Assembly (NCBI GenBank): GCA_022494885.1
Contig: JAGVSM010002944.1
Coordinates: 186,001 to 250,000, forward strand
Reading direction: 5' to 3'
DNA: 64,000 bases
Source: Micrasema longulum
Lineage: Eukaryota; Arthropoda; Insecta; Trichoptera; Brachycentridae
The position numbers and the translations under genes are program-made. Below are positions 62,205 through 64,000 of this stretch, piece by piece. Position 1 is the first letter of the stretch; the number at the start of each line of letters is the position of its first letter. The notes under the pieces were generated by a model. The model was not told the origin of the DNA. It saw only the letters and a list, made by a program, of their open reading frames with translations, and did not search any database.

Positions 62205-62340
62205 TCTGAGAGGGAAAACACCCATGAGAAGGGCGTTTAGTAGTTTAGGCAATTACAAGGCTCAGAACCGTGTTGTTCTTGTTGATTTAAGCGGTCACCC
62301 CATACACTGGTCAAATCGTCCTATATAGGAGCTTAGACCA
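62205..62340 (-). mobile_element. Foldback family D fragment
   Basis: GAGAGGGAAAACACCCATGA, GTAGTTTAGGCAATTACAAG and TTGATTTAAGCGGTCACCCC, minus orientation, more diverged than other copies. Confidence 0.55.
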
Positions 62341-62439
62341 TCCAAAAACCCTTAAAACCCCCTAGTTTTGAACTGCCGTCTTAGGACGCATGGTATAAAA
62401 ATATAATAATCATTTTTGTTTAAATGAAAAACGCCCCAA

Positions 62440-62640
62440 CAAGGAATGTTTATTTCCGATATTCTTTTTAAAAAAATCAAAATTGGTTCAGTTTTGGGGT
62501 GCGGAAAATGGAACTACGAGACCTAGATTTTGTCGATTTAGCCATAAGCAGTTTTCTGGGAGGCTTCTACGAATGAGTGGCAGAAAAACCGTATTAAAAC
62601 AAAATAAATGTTCAAAAATTAATTTTTAGAGTGATGCTTC
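62440..62640 (+). repeat. Dispersed repeat G, copy 2
   Basis: See 47860-48060. Confidence 0.45.
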
Positions 62641-62749
62641 AATGAGAGCTTCAAACTTGTCTATCTGAGAAATCTATTTATAAAGATGCTGGACATTAGA
62701 CATTTTTTTTAATAAGAGAGTAATTTACATATTCTGGTCATGCGGTTAT

Positions 62750-62925
62750 AAGAGGAGATCCCAGCAGAATGCTCGTACGAGATGTTTATTGTAATTTGAA
62801 TGATTTAATACCAAAAACATGTTTAAAGTTTTTAATGTCCTGGATGAACATATTAAACTCTCCAAAATGAAAGCCACTTTCAGGAGAAGTGTGCAAGTTT
62901 GGATTTTGTCTAAGGGGAGGTACCA
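62750..62925 (+). pseudogene. LINE C-terminal fragment (family of 31897-33085)
   Basis: Plus strand: YKRRSQQNARTRC, NTKNMFKVFNVLDEHIKLSK, MKATFRRSVQVWILSKG. It aligns with SQQNVRTRF, IKLSRTKNIFKKELRTLFSL at 32490-32700. The long minus-strand frame here is a shadow. Confidence 0.6.
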
Positions 62926-63062
62926 TTGCAGGAGACTGCTGCGAGATATTGCATAGATTTACCATTAAGCTTGTTGTCCAGATGTTTCTTAAAATATATG
63001 TTTGTGTAATCTTTTTAAATTTTGGTATTGTTTGATAATACGCATGCTTCCACTTTCCAATT

Positions 63063-63513
63063 ATGTTGTATCTCAACATCATTATATCTATAAATGATAT
63101 TGCTTTAAAAATTACATTTTTCAAATTTCTTTTATTTGCGGATGACCTTAAAATATTCAAAATTATAAAATCATTTGATTACTCTCATAAACTACAAAAT
63201 GACCTATATTTTTTATTATTTTGGTGTCATGAAAACGACTTACTTTTTAAGATAAATAAGTGTTTGTCTGTTAAATTTACAAGAAAAATAAATAAAATCG
63301 TTTTCAATTATTCAATCGACAACACAATTTTAATGAACGTCAAGACAATTCGAGATCTTGAGACACTTCTTGTCAGCCAGACACGTTTGATCCTCCAAAC
63401 AGTAAATAAAATCCTGTGTTCCTACAGCAAAAGCAAGCATTTAAGAAGCAAGCGGTGTTGTCACTCCTGACTCGCGATGACACACTTGTCATGTCCGCCT
63501 AGATTATGCCATA
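63063..63513 (+). pseudogene. Jockey-like LINE RT palm fragment
   Basis: Plus strand: ISINDIALKITFFKFLLFAD then DLKIFKIIKSFDYSHKLQND, LYFLLFWCHENDLLFKINKC, LSVKFTRKINKIVFNYSID, VKTIRDLETLLVSQTRLILQ. This is the NDI...LLFADDLKIF catalytic box followed by the W...N.L..N..KC and (V)(K).I.DLG.LL segments. About 135 codons are open, then the series ends in the block also found inverted at 485-590. Truncated at both ends and inactive. Confidence 0.8.
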
Positions 63514-63564
63514 ATTATACCTTTGGAATTTTATACAGATTTTAAGATTGTTAAGATTACTTGT

Positions 63565-64000
63565 TATTATCCTCTGTACGTGTGATGTCACTGAACTCCT
63601 TCTAAACGGCTTAACCGATTTACGTGCGGTTTTCAAAAAAATATAGATCGTTGCGCTGTGCGTGTTCGTAGATATTGAAATCTTCAATAAAAATAAAAAT
63701 AAGTAAAGAGCATAAATGTTTTATTCATCTATCTACCAGGGTTGGATTCGAGGAGAATGCATTTACAAAAAAAAATAAGAATGTAATTTTTTAGTGTACA
63801 AAAAAGTTTCTTTTTGAATGTATACAAACGGCGTACATTTTTTGTGGATCTAAATCAGATTATTTCCTTGATTTCCTTATAATTTCTACCTTTTTATTTA
63901 TTTTTACTGGATTTTTGGCAATACCAAAATAATATTAAATTCAATACATATTTAAAAAACGTATTCCTACAATTAGTACACCCCTCTGTTGATGAGAAGA
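63565..64000. mobile_element. Helitron-like non-autonomous repeat, copy 2
   Basis: CCTCTGTACGTGTGATGTCA, CTAAACGGCTTAACCGAT, TTACGTGCGGTTTTCA, GGATTCGAGGAGAATGCATT, TTTTGTGGATCT and CGTATTCCTACA follow copy 1 (19345-19760). About 70 extra bases after the leader (CTGTGCGTGTTCGTAGATAT) are not in copy 1. It runs off the window edge. Confidence 0.6.

Noticed and set aside
62786..63160. 124-residue minus-strand protein
   Set aside because: Shadow of plus-strand LINE coding fragments on the opposite strand.

Overview
The window looks like non-genic, repeat-dense nuclear DNA of an arthropod, most likely an insect. It is strongly AT-rich. Nearly every recognisable protein fragment is a broken non-LTR retrotransposon reverse transcriptase (RT). 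Other contents are tRNA-derived SINEs, small terminal-inverted-repeat (TIR) elements, Helitron-like fragments and Penelope-like relics. I see no bacterial operons, no rRNA, no genuine tRNA gene and no CRISPR array. No host gene could be confirmed. Three GC-richer patches (about 6.74-7.26, 19.88-20.13 and 44.74-45.31 kb) carry a TATA box, a consensus splice donor or short signal-peptide-like exons, and are the only places I would look for one. The species cannot be fixed from the sequence.

Layout. 0-10 kb: LINE 3' ends, a SINE family (SINE-A), Penelope-like repeats, a MITE and a large palindrome. 10-20 kb: RT fragments, a ~700-bp TIR element, a foldback element enclosing a TA-flanked MITE, a 114-bp tandem repeat and a Helitron-like repeat. 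20-33 kb: more RT fragments, a 1.4-kb element with a 10-bp target-site duplication (TSD), two LINE RTs fused in one frame, and a LINE split by a MITE. 33-45 kb: LINE pieces, a 43-bp minisatellite abutting a P-like transposon with a THAP-type start peptide, and a second copy of the ~700-bp TIR element that has itself been invaded. 45-64 kb: LINEs, SINEs, a Penelope-like palindrome, three copies of an unrecognised coding block, and a nested foldback/MITE.

The most interesting signal is dispersed. About 17 short motifs, on both strands and in several sequence families, share one hammerhead-ribozyme-like plan: a CTGANGA-like core, one extra base, a stem-loop, GAA, and a short self-complementary block (ACCGGT or ACGT) before the predicted cleavage base. 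Several lie in palindromes, and many sit near an ATG starting a similar short peptide (MNNHKVSASNIK, MFDHKVNALNINN, MEFYQEIATKNIK). I infer 5' ends (inverted pLTRs) of Penelope-like retroelements, but no Penelope RT is visible here.

These elements do not work together as a pathway. The window is a record of layered insertions, and several nestings can be ordered in time.
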